Of a DNA stretch of 64,000 bases, positions 32,113 to 44,970 are shown one piece after another (the first letter of the stretch is position 1; each line of letters starts with the position of its first letter). This DNA comes from Fodinibacter sp963695175 (GTDB lineage: Bacteria > Actinomycetota > Actinomycetes > Actinomycetales > Dermatophilaceae). The notes under the pieces are model-generated. The model was not told where the DNA came from, did not search any database, and saw only the letters and a program-made list of their open reading frames with translations. The position numbers and the translations under genes are program-made. The stretch is from positions 186,001 through 250,000 of the forward strand of contig CAVOGG010000010.1 in the NCBI GenBank assembly GCA_963695175.1. Direction: 5' to 3'.

Positions 32113-34933
32113 GCGGTGTCTCCTCTGCGCAGGTGGTCGGCGAGGCTGCCGCGTCGGGTGGACGCGGCGTCGGTCAGGAGGGCCAGCGACCCGATGCCGA
32201 GCGCCACCAGACCCACGAGCAGACCCGTGAGCGGGTGCGGCTGGATCGGCAGGCGGGTGACGGCGCCGGTGAAGGGGGCGAGGTCGAGGGCGGCCGCGAG
32301 CGCGGTGGGCACGAGCACGCCGACGAGGCAGCCGGCGACGACCCCCACGGCGAGGAGCGGCAGCACCTCGGCCCAGGCGAGGCGGCGCTCGCGACCGTGC
32401 GGAAGGCCCATCGTGCGGAGCCGGATCGCCAGCTGGGAGCGCTCGGGCCGCGTTGCCGCGAGCAGGAGCAGGACGGCGAGGAAGGACAGCACCCCGGCGA
32501 GCAGGACACCGACGAGGAAGGTGGCAGCGACCAGGCTGGGCAGGGCGCGGTCCGCGACGCCGGCGCCGAACCCGGTGACGGTCGTGACGCCGGTGACGAG
32601 GCCGCCGAGCTGCGAGCGGTCACGGGCGGCGGTGGCCTCGAGGGCGCGCTGGGCCTCGGGCGACGCCCGGAGGAAGACCGTGTTGGGCTGGGTGGTCGGG
32701 AGGGCCTCGACGAGCGCGTCGAGCGGCACCAGCGCAACCACTCGCCCCTGCCCGGAGACGGCGCGCTGAAGGCCCGGCACGGTCGCCACCCGGTGTGCCG
32801 GCGTGCTGAGCCCGCGCAGCCCGAGGTCGAAGTCGCCCACGTCCGGGCCGCCGCTCAGCACCACGGGTAGCCGGCCGTCGACCGGTGCGCCCGGCGGGGT
32901 GAGGGCCAGTGGGGTTCCCTCGAGCAGCTTCGCGTAGCGGGCCGGGTCGACGGCGACCACGACCACCGACGTCACGCGCCCGTCCGCGCTGACCGTGGCA
33001 CCGGCATCCACGTGCGCGGGGATGGCCGCCTCGACCCCGGGACGTGCGGCGAGGGCCGCGACGTCGGCAGTGTCGATGCGCGCCGCGTCGACCCGCGCAT
33101 CGGCGCCGACCGCGCGCAGGGCCGCGAGCTCACGCTGCTCGGAGACGCTCGCGGTGAGGGTGGCCATCAGCGTCACCAGGGTCGCGCCGACGACGAGGGC
33201 GGCGAGCGGCACCGCAGCCCCCGCACCGGTGCGGGCGGCCCGGGTGAGCCCCACGAACGCCACGAACCCACGACCGCGCTCGGCGATGCCGGCGAGCCAC
33301 TCCACCGGCCACGGCATGACTCGCAGCGCGACCACGGCGGCGGCCAGGGCGACGAGCACGGGGGTGACCGCGGCATACCAGTCGGTGCGTCCTGAGGCGA
33401 TGACCGCGCCGCGGCTGCGCACCGTCGTGACGGCGAGCACCGCGAGGAGCACGACGGCGGCCTCGAGCACGAGCCGTCGGGCGGCCCGCACCGTTCGCGT
33501 CGACTCCTCGGGGACCTCGTCCATGGCGCGCACCCGGCGCGCCGTGGCGACGACCGCCACGACCGGCGGCAGGACGACCACGAGCGCGACCTCGACCCAG
33601 GCGGGCGTGGTCGTGTCACCGGGGACGAGCAGCACCACAGCCACCGCCGCGAGCACCGCCAGGGGTACGGCGAGCACGCTCGTCGCGACGCCGACCAGGG
33701 TGAGCAGCTGCCCCCGCGACGCGCCGCGCGCCCGCAGCAGCCGGACCTCGCGGTCCCGGCGCTGCGCCCCGAGGAGCGCCGTGAGGGCGAGCACGAGCGC
33801 CGCGAGCGCCGCGACCCCGCCGGTGACGAAGGAGGTGAGCACGCCGGTGACGGCGACGTCGCGCTCGTAGCGGTCGAGCAGCCCGCCGAGACCCGTGCTG
33901 ACGGCGGGGACGTTCGTCACGCCCGCCCAGGTCGTGGGGTCGGTGTCGAGGCGCACGAGGAAGTCGCGCAGCACCTCGACGTCGCCACGGGTGAGCCGCT
34001 CGGGCTCGAGCGTGTAGCGCCAGGCGTGGTCCAGCGCGGGCGAGGGTGACGGTGGGGGCTCGTCGGCGGGGCCGCGCCAGAGCCCGTCACCCACGACGGA
34101 GTAGCTCTCGAGCGGGGCGATGACCGCGGCCTGGTCGGTGGTGCCCCCCTGCGGGGTGAGGATCTTGGCGATGCCGAGCATCCGGGGCTCGGCGGCCCAC
34201 ACCTCGTCCGCTGGGTCGAGCGGCTCGAAGGTGCCGGACACGACGACCGCCGTCGGCGAGTCGACGCGGCGGGTGTTGGCGCCGGCGGACAGGTCGAGCA
34301 CGTCGCCGGCGGACACGCCCCAGGCCCAGCGGTGCGGGCGCTCAGGGCCACGGGAACGACCTGCACCACGTGGTCCTGCTCGGCGGAGTCGCGCAGCGTC
34401 CGGGTCGTCGTCGGGGCACCCGGGGGTCCGCCGGTGACCCAGCGCACCCGGTCGAGCGCGGCCCCGTCGACGCGCACCGCCAGCTCGGCCGAGGAGACGT
34501 CGAGCGGTTCGCCGGTGGAGCGGGCCACGGTGAGCGGGTCGCTCTGCGCGGCGACGAAGGCACCGCTCAGCAGGCGCTGCACCTGCTGGCCCATCGCGGC
34601 CCGCACGGCGGTGTCGACCGGCGTGAAGGGCGCGCTCGGGCCCTGGGTCGGGGTGGTGGACGCCCGCGAGGCGCGACCCGCGGTGGTCGTCAGCCGCAGC
34701 CCGAGGTCGCGCTCGGCCGGGGCCGCGGTGCTCACGGCGTCACCGAGGGCGCGGTCGTGGGCGACCGACTCCACGCGCGGGGCGGCCACCAGGAACACCG
34801 TCGTGAGCAGGGTGAGCACCGCGAGGAGGGCGGCAGTGGCGCGCTCGGCGGCCAGGCTGTGACGGAGCAGCGCGAGACGGCCGAGCGGCGGGCGGGCGGC
34901 GCCGGATGCCGGTGCCGCTCGGCGCGCGCTCAC
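32109..34933 (-). pseudogene. FtsX-like ABC permease, frameshifted
   Basis: The C-terminal ~735 residues are in one frame and have FtsX-type clusters of membrane helices (from about LTSFVTGGVAALAALV, and near the end FLVGVLLAGVLSFLAVLL). The N-terminal ~200 residues, with the first helix (RATAALLAVLTLLTTVFLV) and periplasmic region, are in another frame starting at GTG 34933. The frame changes near 34335-34345, between VVQVVPVAL and RWAWGVSAGDVLDL. One missing base repairs it, giving about 940 aa. GTG 34933 overlaps the stop of the larger permease. Sequence error is more likely than decay because both halves look conserved. Confidence 0.8.
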
Positions 34934-37900
34934 GACGCCTCCCCACGGCGCAGCTCGGCCGAGATGTCGCGACCCGCGCCGCGCAGGACGAGCACCCCCA
35001 CGACCGAGAGCACCAGTGCGACGAGGACCCCGAAACCCACGAGCTGACCGGCCGGGAGGGTCACCAGCACCCGCGGCACCTGCGGGTGGCCGTCGCCGCC
35101 GACGAGCACCGGCACGACGGCGAGGGCGCTGAGCACCCCCAGCACGAGGCCGACGGCGACGGTCAGCACGACGACCCCCACCCGCTCGAGGGCGAGCACC
35201 CGACGGATCCGGCCCGGCGGCATCCCGAGGGCCAGCAGCACGGCGTTCTCGCGGCGCCGGGTGCGACCCAGGGCGGCGGTGGTCGCCGCGAAGCCGACGG
35301 CGGCCAGCACGAGCGCGGCCCCGGTGACGAGCAGCATGGCGGCCCGCATCCCGGCGTTGACCGGGTTGGCCGCCCGCTCGGCCACGACGTCGCTTCGGAC
35401 GACCACGGAGACGCCGGCCGGCAGCTGGGTGCGCACCGCAGCCTCCACAGCCGGCTCGGACACCGGGTCGACCCACCACTCCTGCGGCTCGACGGGACTG
35501 CTCGACGGGTCGCCGCCGTCCCCCATGGCCAGCACCGTGGGCAGGTCGACGACGACCGCGCGGTCCGGGACGGCAGCCGTGGGAACCGAGTCGACCAGCC
35601 CGACGACGGTCAGCGGGAGACGGCGACCGGCCACCGTGAGGGCGAGCGTGCTGCCCACCCGGGCGCGTGCGGCGTCGGCGACGGTCCGGGTGACGAGCGC
35701 GGGGACGGCATCCAGGTCCGCAGGGGCGCCCGCCCGGACCAGGTCGCTGTCGTGGGACCGGTCGGTGAGCACGTCGAGCCCCGCCACGGGCGTGGTGTCG
35801 GCGGTGACCGCGTCGACCTCGACGCTGATGTCGGGTGTCGTGATGCTGGGGTCGACGAGCTCCGCCGGTGCGCGCGCGACCACTCCGAGCAGGGTGAGGG
35901 GGTACTCCATCCGGCGCTCGCCGCTCGGCAGCTCGGCCGTCAGCTCGGCCTCGTGCACGCCCAGCTCGCCGAGCGGCACCGTGTGCACGAGTCCGCGGGC
36001 GTCCCGCAGGAGCACCGACGCCGGCAGGGTGAACTCGTCGGCCACGCCGAGAGCGGTGCCGAGGTTGGCCCGCACCGTGAGACGCGTCGGCTCGCCGGGC
36101 AGTGGCACGCCCTCGGCGAGGCGGCGCGCGTCACCGAGACGGCCGAGGAGGTTCGACCACGTGGAGCCGCCGAGCAGGTCGGGGCGCGGGTCGACGACCC
36201 CGGCTGCGGTGACCGCGTCGAGGGCCAGTGCCGTCACCCCGGTGAGCGACCCGACGCCGACGACGTCGCGGGCCACCGGCACGACCCGGTCGGCGCCACC
36301 GGCCGCCGCGGCCAGCACCGGTCCCGCGGTGCCGGGCTCGCCACCACCGCCCGGCCCCACCAGGACCTGCACGGGCGCGCCGGTCTCGAACGCCGACTGG
36401 TCGGCGACCGCGCGGTCGGCGGTCGCCGAGTGGGACAGCGCGAGGGTGCCCATCGCGACGGCGAGGAGGACGAGCAGCACGGTGCCCACCTGGCCGGACA
36501 GCCGCCGGGAGAGCTGCCAGCCACCCCAGGCCGGCTCCAGCCCGCGCGCCTCACCGGTGAGGCGCGCCACCTGACGGGTCAGCACGGGGAGCAGCCTCAG
36601 GCACAGCACCGACAGCCCCGCGATGACGACGGCCGGAGCCGCGGTGGTCAGCGGGTCCACCGTCGTCGACCCGGTCGCGTCGTAGCGGCGCAGCTGCACG
36701 ACCGCGAGCGCGCCCAGCCCGACCAGCAGCACGTCGAGCCCCGACCCGGTGAGCAGACGCACGACCCGACCCGACGGGCGCGAGCCGGCGCCGTCACGCA
36801 CCCGGCCCACCCGCAGCGTCGTGGAGACGATGACGACGGTCGCGAGGAGGACCATCGGCCCCAGGGCCAACCACAACGGGGCCGACGTCAGGGCCGCCTG
36901 CACCCCCGCCGCGCCCAGCTCGAGACCGGCCGAACGGGCCACGGCGCTCGACAGCAGCGGCGCCAGGAGCACCGCCCCCACCGTGCCCAGCAGCACGACG
37001 ATCAGGGCGTCGGCCATGGCCAGCACCGCGAGCTGGCCGGTGGACGCCCCGCGGGTGCGCATCAGCCGGGTCTCGCTGTCGCGCAACGACGCCAGCAGCG
37101 CCGCCGCCACGACGAGAGATGCCGTGCCGAGCACGACGAGCAGCACGGTGGGTGTGAGGAGCGAGACGCGGACGCGCTCGCTGACCAGCGCCGCCGCGGT
37201 GAGCAGGGCGGGCAGCCCCGAGGTGACCCGGGCGTCGCGCAGCGGCGCGCCGCCGAGCGCGCCGTCCGGGTCGGCGGTGCCGTTGGCCAGGATGCCGGCG
37301 GTGTGCCGGAGCGCGCCGATGACCTCGTCGACCCCGGCCCGGACCGCAGGGAGGTCCTCGGTGGTGACGTCGTCCGCGCTGGGGAGCCAGCGCCAGGTCG
37401 CGGTCGACGCCCCGGCGAACGGGCGGTCGAACGACCCTTCGGCGGCCACGAAGGGCCCGTAGGTCGTGAAGTCCGAGCGGTTCACCCCCGCGAGGCCCAA
37501 GGGGTCGTCGACCCACAGGCCGTCGTCGACCCCGCTCGGTGCGTAGGTGCCGGTCACGAGCACGTTGAGCGGCTTCGCGTCGCCGTCGACGAGGTCGGTG
37601 AGGGCCAGGCGCGTGCCCACGGTGGCGCCGAGCGCGTCGGCGGCCGCCACGGGCAGCACCACCTCCAGCGGGGCACCGCCGGGTCCCACGTCGTCGCCGG
37701 GCGCGGTCGGCCACGCGCCGGCGGTCAGCCGGGCCCGGGCCGGGAGGTCGGCGACGTCCGCCAGGCTGGCTCGGTCGGTGTCGGTGCGACCCTCGATCCC
37801 TCGCGAGGTGACGGTGGAGGTGCGGGTCACCACCGCATCCGCCCCGCCACGGGCCAGCGCGGCTCGCACCCGGCGGTCGATGTCGCCGAGCTCGCCCGGG

Positions 37901-38100
37901 CGCACTCCAGCGGTCAGCGCCACCGAGCGTCGGTCCCCCGGCACGTCCAGGGTGGTGCGCACACTGGCGTCGGCGATGGACGACGAGAGCAGCTGCAGGG
38001 TGGCGACCACCACCATCGACATGAGCACCGACGTCGCCACGGCCACGAGGGCCACCGGGTGCGTGAGCAGGCGCCGTCGCAGCAGGGTGCCCGCGCCCAC
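34930..38100 (-). CDS. large FtsX-like ABC permease
   Basis: A 1056-aa MacB/FtsX-type permease: one N-terminal helix (VALVAVATSVLMSMVVVATL), a large external domain of about 300 residues, a central helix cluster (from about VSLLTPTVLLVVLGTASLV), a second external domain, and C-terminal helices ending LVLRGAGRDISAELRRGEAS. Such long permeases with two external domains are typical of actinobacterial exporters of unknown substrate. GTG at 38100 has AGGAGGG 4-10 nt upstream. It is the first gene of the operon permease-permease-ATPase-ATPase; the next gene starts inside its stop codon (34930-34933). Confidence 0.88.
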   Translation of the reverse strand: MGAGTLLRRRLLTHPVALVAVATSVLMSMVVVATLQLLSSSIADASVRTTLDVPGDRRSVALTAGVRPGELGDIDRRVRAALARGGADAVVTRTSTVTSRGIEGRTDTDRASLADVADLPARARLTAGAWPTAPGDDVGPGGAPLEVVLPVAAADALGATVGTRLALTDLVDGDAKPLNVLVTGTYAPSGVDDGLWVDDPLGLAGVNRSDFTTYGPFVAAEGSFDRPFAGASTATWRWLPSADDVTTEDLPAVRAGVDEVIGALRHTAGILANGTADPDGALGGAPLRDARVTSGLPALLTAAALVSERVRVSLLTPTVLLVVLGTASLVVAAALLASLRDSETRLMRTRGASTGQLAVLAMADALIVVLLGTVGAVLLAPLLSSAVARSAGLELGAAGVQAALTSAPLWLALGPMVLLATVVIVSTTLRVGRVRDGAGSRPSGRVVRLLTGSGLDVLLVGLGALAVVQLRRYDATGSTTVDPLTTAAPAVVIAGLSVLCLRLLPVLTRQVARLTGEARGLEPAWGGWQLSRRLSGQVGTVLLVLLAVAMGTLALSHSATADRAVADQSAFETGAPVQVLVGPGGGGEPGTAGPVLAAAAGGADRVVPVARDVVGVGSLTGVTALALDAVTAAGVVDPRPDLLGGSTWSNLLGRLGDARRLAEGVPLPGEPTRLTVRANLGTALGVADEFTLPASVLLRDARGLVHTVPLGELGVHEAELTAELPSGERRMEYPLTLLGVVARAPAELVDPSITTPDISVEVDAVTADTTPVAGLDVLTDRSHDSDLVRAGAPADLDAVPALVTRTVADAARARVGSTLALTVAGRRLPLTVVGLVDSVPTAAVPDRAVVVDLPTVLAMGDGGDPSSSPVEPQEWWVDPVSEPAVEAAVRTQLPAGVSVVVRSDVVAERAANPVNAGMRAAMLLVTGAALVLAAVGFAATTAALGRTRRRENAVLLALGMPPGRIRRVLALERVGVVVLTVAVGLVLGVLSALAVVPVLVGGDGHPQVPRVLVTLPAGQLVGFGVLVALVLSVVGVLVLRGAGRDISAELRRGEAS

Positions 38101-38229
38101 GCTGCCCTCCTGACGTCCTACCCGACCGACCGACCGGGCCACCCTAGTCAGCGGGTCAGCGCCGCTGGGAGCCGCTCCCCGGATGTGCCCGGATCGTGAC
38201 CGACGGCGCACCGGCGGGCACCGCCCCGC

Positions 38230-40146
38230 TCAGCCGAGGCGGAGCACCGCGACCGCGTGGCCCGGCATCCGCACGCTGCCCTCGCGCACCTGGGTCCCCA
38301 CGTCGTCCCAGGCGAGCAGGACCGTGGTCGAGGGGCTGGTGACCAGCGGCACCTCCTGGGGGACGTCGGCCAGGTTGACCGCGACGGCGTGGGCCGGGCC
38401 CCGGGCCGGGGTGTGCGTCGTGACCAGCCACCGGGCGTCCTCGTCGTGGGCGACGGTCACGTCGGCGAAGCGGGTCGGGCCGGTGCCGAGGAGGTCGCGG
38501 CGCAGACCGGTGCACGCGGCGTACCACTGCAGCATCCGCCCGTGGTGGCCGGCGTCGGCCTCGTCCCAGTCGAGCACCGACGCGTCGCGGGTGGCGGGGT
38601 CCTGCGGGTCGGGCACGGCGTCCTGCGACCAGCCGTGCGCCCCGAACTCGGCCCGCCGACCGCGGCGGACCGCGTCGGCGAGCACCTCGTCGTCGAAGCT
38701 CGTGAAGAACTGCCAGGGCGTCGACGCCGCCCACTCCTCGCCCATGAAGATCATCGGGGTCGTCGGCCCGAGCAGGTAGAGCGCGGCACCGGCAGCCTGC
38801 ACCCCCGGCGGGAGAGCGCCCGAGATGCGGTCGCCCGCCATCCGGTTGCCGACCTGGTCGTGGGTCTGCAGGTACCCGAGCAGGCGCCGGGCATCGAGGT
38901 GCTCGACGTCGACCGGCGCGCCCCACGGGCGACCCCGGAAGGTGGACATGGCGCCGTCGTGGAGGAACCCGCGGGTGAGCACCTTGGCGAGCACCGCGAG
39001 CGGGCCGGCCTCCTCGCGTGCGCCTCCGCCGGCGAAGTCGGCGTAGTAGCCGTTCGCCTCACCGGTCAGGGCCACGTGCAGCGCGTGGTGCACGTCGTCG
39101 TCCCACTGTGCCGTCATGCCCCGGCCGCCCTCGGAGGTCGGCGTGACCATCATCGTGTCGTTGAGGTCGCTCTCGGCCACGAGGTCGAGCGGGCGGCCGA
39201 GGGTCGCGGACAGGGCGGCCACGGCGTCGGACAGCTCGGCCAGGTAGTGCGGCTGCGAGCTGTCCTTGAGCTCGTGCACGGCGTCGAGGCGCAGTGCGTC
39301 GACGTGGAAGTCGCGGAACCAGCGCAGGGAGCTCTCGACGAGGAACTGCCGCACCGGGCCACAGCCCTCGTCGTCGAGGTTGACCGCCGCTCCCCAGGGG
39401 GTGTGGTGCGCCTCGGTGAAGTAGGGGCCGAAGCGCGAGAGGTAGTTGCCGCTGGCGCCCAGGTGGTTGTGCACGACGTCGAGGGCGACGCCCAGGCCGC
39501 GGGCGTGGCACGCGTCGACGAACCGCTGAAGGGCGGCCGGGCCACCGTAGCCGTCGTGCACCGCCCAGAGGTCGACGCCGTCGTAGCCCCAGCCCCAGCG
39601 CCCCGGGAAGGGGGCGACCGGCATCAGCTCGACGACGTCGACGCCCAGGTCGACGAGGTGGTCGAGCCGGGCCAGGGCCGCGTCGAGGGTGCCCTCGGGG
39701 GTGAAGGTGCCGATGTGCAGCTCATAGATCACCGAGCCGAGAACTCCTGTGCCGGAACGTGGCCCGCGCCAGCCACCATCGGACCAGTCGAAGGTGCCTG
39801 GGTCGAAGGTTCGGCTGGGCCCGTGCACCCCGTGCGGCTGCCACGCGCTGCGCGGGTCGGGCAGGGCCGGCTGCTGACCGTCGAGCACGAAGGCGTAGTC
39901 GAGCACGCTCGGTGCGGATGCCGTCCCGTCGCCATCGTCGGATGCCGTCGCGTCATCCTCCCCGTGTGGTCCCGGCTGCCAGCGCCACCACCCGTCGCCG
40001 GTGGCCGTCATCGCGTCGCGCTGCGGTTGGGGCAACGTCGACCCGTTGGTCGATGTCGCCCCGCTCGTCCACTCGATCTCGACCCGCTCGGCGAGCGGAG
40101 CCCACACCTCGATGACCTCGGGCAGCCCCTGCTCGGGGGCCGTCAC
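38230..40146 (-). CDS. treZ: malto-oligosyltrehalose trehalohydrolase
   Basis: TreZ releases trehalose from maltooligosyl-trehalose made by TreY. The 638-aa GH13 enzyme has an N-terminal CBM48-like domain (VIEVWAPLAERVEIEW), then SVIYELHIGTFTPEGT, the nucleophile region DALRLDAVHELKD, acid region VAESDLND and LQTHDQVGN. The stretch at residues 63-75 is Asp/Gly-rich (DDATASDDGDG), an acidic insertion. GTG at 40146 overlaps the treY stop (40143-40146). It is the last gene of the treX-treY-treZ operon. Confidence 0.95.
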   Translation of the reverse strand: MTAPEQGLPEVIEVWAPLAERVEIEWTSGATSTNGSTLPQPQRDAMTATGDGWWRWQPGPHGEDDATASDDGDGTASAPSVLDYAFVLDGQQPALPDPRSAWQPHGVHGPSRTFDPGTFDWSDGGWRGPRSGTGVLGSVIYELHIGTFTPEGTLDAALARLDHLVDLGVDVVELMPVAPFPGRWGWGYDGVDLWAVHDGYGGPAALQRFVDACHARGLGVALDVVHNHLGASGNYLSRFGPYFTEAHHTPWGAAVNLDDEGCGPVRQFLVESSLRWFRDFHVDALRLDAVHELKDSSQPHYLAELSDAVAALSATLGRPLDLVAESDLNDTMMVTPTSEGGRGMTAQWDDDVHHALHVALTGEANGYYADFAGGGAREEAGPLAVLAKVLTRGFLHDGAMSTFRGRPWGAPVDVEHLDARRLLGYLQTHDQVGNRMAGDRISGALPPGVQAAGAALYLLGPTTPMIFMGEEWAASTPWQFFTSFDDEVLADAVRRGRRAEFGAHGWSQDAVPDPQDPATRDASVLDWDEADAGHHGRMLQWYAACTGLRRDLLGTGPTRFADVTVAHDEDARWLVTTHTPARGPAHAVAVNLADVPQEVPLVTSPSTTVLLAWDDVGTQVREGSVRMPGHAVAVLRLG

Positions 40147-42603
40147 GACTGCCTCACGAGCAGGGCCACGGGTCGGTGGGCCAGCAGGTCGGCGAGGAGC
40201 ACCCCCGTGCCGTCGTAGACCGCCTCGTCGTCGGAGAGCACGTCGTGCCAGGTGCCGGCCGGCAGCGCCACGGTCGCGTCGCCGAAGCCGCCGGCCGCCG
40301 CGAGCAGCCCGGCGGCGCGGGTGGCCACCGTGACGACCCGCGCGCCGTCGTCGTCACCGCGGGCGAAGGCGAGCGCGTGCTCGCTCGTGGTTGGCAGGCC
40401 CGTGTACGTGGTGCCCTCCCCCACGAACACCCGGGCCAGGTCGCGGCGCACCCCCAGCGTGCGGGCGGTCACCCGCAGCTTCTCGTCGTCGAGGTCGAAG
40501 GCCGGCTCGTCGGCCAGCACCCGTTCGAGCCGCTCGCCGCGATCGGTCCAGTCGACCGGGCGGCGGTTGTCGGGGTCGACGAGCGAGAGCATGACGATCT
40601 CGCAGCCCTGGTAGACATCGGGCACGCCGGGCATGGTCAGCTGGATCAGCTTCTGCGACAGCACGTTCGCCCGCACCGACGGCTCATGGACGGTCGTCCA
40701 GTCGTCGAGGTGCCGCTGCACGGCGGGGTCACGGAACAGCGCCTTGCCGTAGGCCACCACCTCGTCCTCGTAGGCGGGGTCGCCGTCGACCCATGCGGTG
40801 TGCACCTTGGCTTCGCGCACGGCCTTGAGCAGGTACTCCTCGAGCCGGGCGCCGGTGATCGGCCAGGTCCCGACCAGGGTCTGCCAGACGAGGTACTCCG
40901 TGGGTCCGTCGACCCGCTCGGTGCGGTGGCCGGCGGCGAGCTCACGAGCGGCGGCCAGCCAGGTGGCCCAGCCAGCGCCGTCCTCGGCGAGCGCCATGAG
41001 GCGGGCCCGCACGTCCTCGGACCGCTTGGTGTCGTGGGTGGTCAGCGTCGTCATCGACGTCGGCCAGCTCGTGACCAGCGCCATGGCACCAGGCGTGGAA
41101 CTCGTCGGCCGAGATCGACAGGTGGTCGGGGTGACCGCCCACCTCGTTGGCCCCGGCGAGGCGGAACCAGCGGTAGTACGCGGTGTCCTCGATGCCCTTG
41201 GCCATGACCGGCCCGCAGGTCTGCTGGAAGCGCACCCGGAAGTCGTCGGCCAGGGCGCCGCTGTCGAGCTGCACCTGCGACAGGTCTCGGCCGAGCACGA
41301 GCGCCACGACGACCTCGAGCGACTCGTGGTCGCTGGGGGCCAGGAGCCCGCGCGCCCGTTCGGCTGCGCCGTCGACGACGGCCGCCTGCTCGGGGTCGAG
41401 CCCGCGGCCGGGCACGACGTAGGCGCGGTAGCGGTCCATCGCGACGAGCAGGGCCTCGAGCGCGCGCCGCACCGCCGCGAGGTCGACGTCGACCAGGACG
41501 TTGCGGGCGAGCCGCATCAGGCGGTCGACCTCCGCGGCCTGCACGTCGTCGACGACCAGCCGCTTCGCCTCGGCGACGACGTCGTCGAGCGAGACCCGGT
41601 CGGGCGCGGCATCCGCCCACAGCCGGTCGAGGTCCCCGACGCCAGCGGGGGACGTGAGCACCTGCTGCACCCGCAGCAGGGCGTCGTAGCCGGTGGTGCC
41701 GGCGCAGCGCCAGCTGTCGGGCAGGCGCTCCTCCCCCTCGAGGATCTTCTCGACGACGACCCAGGCGTCGCCGGTGGCGTCGGCCAGCCGCTCGAGGTAG
41801 CCGGCCGGGTCGGCGAGGCCGTCGGGGTGGTCGATCCGGAAGCCGTCGACCTCGCCGTGGCCGTGCAGGGCGAGCAGCAGCGCGTGGGTCGCCATGAAGA
41901 CGATGGGGTCCTCGACCCGCACCGCGACCAGGGACGTGACGTCGAAGAAGCGCCGGTAGTTGAGCGCCTCGCCGGCCTCGCGCCAGCTCGACAGGCGGTA
42001 GGCCTGCGCGTCGACGAGGTCGGACAGTGGCAGTGTCTCGGTGCCGGGTGCGACCGGGAACTCGTCACCGTAGTGCCGCAGCACCCACTCGTGACCCGTC
42101 GGGCCACCGTCGTCGGCGAGCGTGACGTCGCCGCGCTCGAGGGCCTGCTCGACGGTGCCGCCGAGCACCGGCATGAGGATGCGCTCGCCCTCGGAGACCC
42201 AGTCGACGTCGAACCACCCGGCGTACGGCGATCGGCGCCCGTCACGCAGCAGCGACCAGAACGGCGCGTTGAGGTGGGTCGGCTCGGGCACCGTCATGTG
42301 GTTCGGCACGACGTCGACGATGATGCCGAGCCCCGCCTCGCGGCACGCCGTCACGAGCCGCTGGAAGGCCTCGCGGCCGCCGGCCTCCTCCGAGATCCGG
42401 GTGTGGTCGAGCACGTCGTAGCCGTGCATCGAGCCCGGGGCCGCCTGGAGCACCGGTGACAGGTAGAGGTGGGAGACGCCGAGCGAGGCGAGGTAGGCCG
42501 TGTGCTCGGCCGCCGCGTCGAACCCGAAGCCGGCGTGGACCTGCAGGCGGTAGGTCGCCGTGGGGACCACGCGGCCGGGGTCGGGGCGGTGGGCGGTCGG
42601 CAT
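40143..42603 (-). pseudogene. treY: malto-oligosyltrehalose synthase TreY, frameshifted
   Basis: TreY turns the reducing end of a maltodextrin into a trehalose unit. From ATG 42603 the first ~507 residues are intact: ATYRLQVHAGFGFDAAAEHT, DGFRIDHPDGLADP, VVEKILEGEE, AKGIEDTAYYRW. After DEFHAWCH the frame breaks at about 41083-41085; ALVTSWPTSMTTLTTHDTKR and the rest (QGCEIVMLSLVDPDNRRPVD) continue in the next frame to 40143. One extra base (GG for G in CATGGCG, minus strand) explains this. Corrected length is about 819 aa. Both halves are highly conserved, and treX and treZ are intact, which favours sequence error. Confidence 0.88.
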
Positions 42604-42605
42604 CG

Positions 42606-44756
<2,151 letters not shown>

Positions 44757-44970
44757 TGGTTGCCTTCCGTGTGTGGTCAGGGACCAGCGACGGTGCTGGG
44801 CCGCGGACGGGCCAGCACGGCCTTCCGCAGTCCATGCAACCTACCCTCGCGCAACGACGTGGTGATAATGCCGACACCGAACCTGCTCGGGGTTGGACGG
44901 CTCGCTGGGTAGGGTCTGGAAGTCGCAGCGGACCAGGTCGCGCGACGTCATCCCGACCTCGAGGAGCAGC
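44757..44970. promoter_or_regulatory. shared promoter region between treX and fabG
   Basis: A 214-bp gap between divergent genes. It holds TAGGGT at 44910-44915, a likely -10 box for fabG, whose ATG 44971 has a GAGGAG site. I found no clear operator or riboswitch. The stretch TTGTGATAATGC-like on either strand near 44855-44875 is the least GC-rich part (GTGGTGATAATGCC at 44859-44872). Confidence 0.4.

Noticed and set aside
38118..38140. GGTC tetranucleotide repeat before the ABC operon as a phase-variable tract
   Set aside because: Only about three to four units, common by chance in GC-rich DNA, and outside the coding sequence.
34906..38199. + strand open frame of about 1100 codons
   Set aside because: Low-complexity His/Gly/Arg sequence antisense to the conserved ABC permease.
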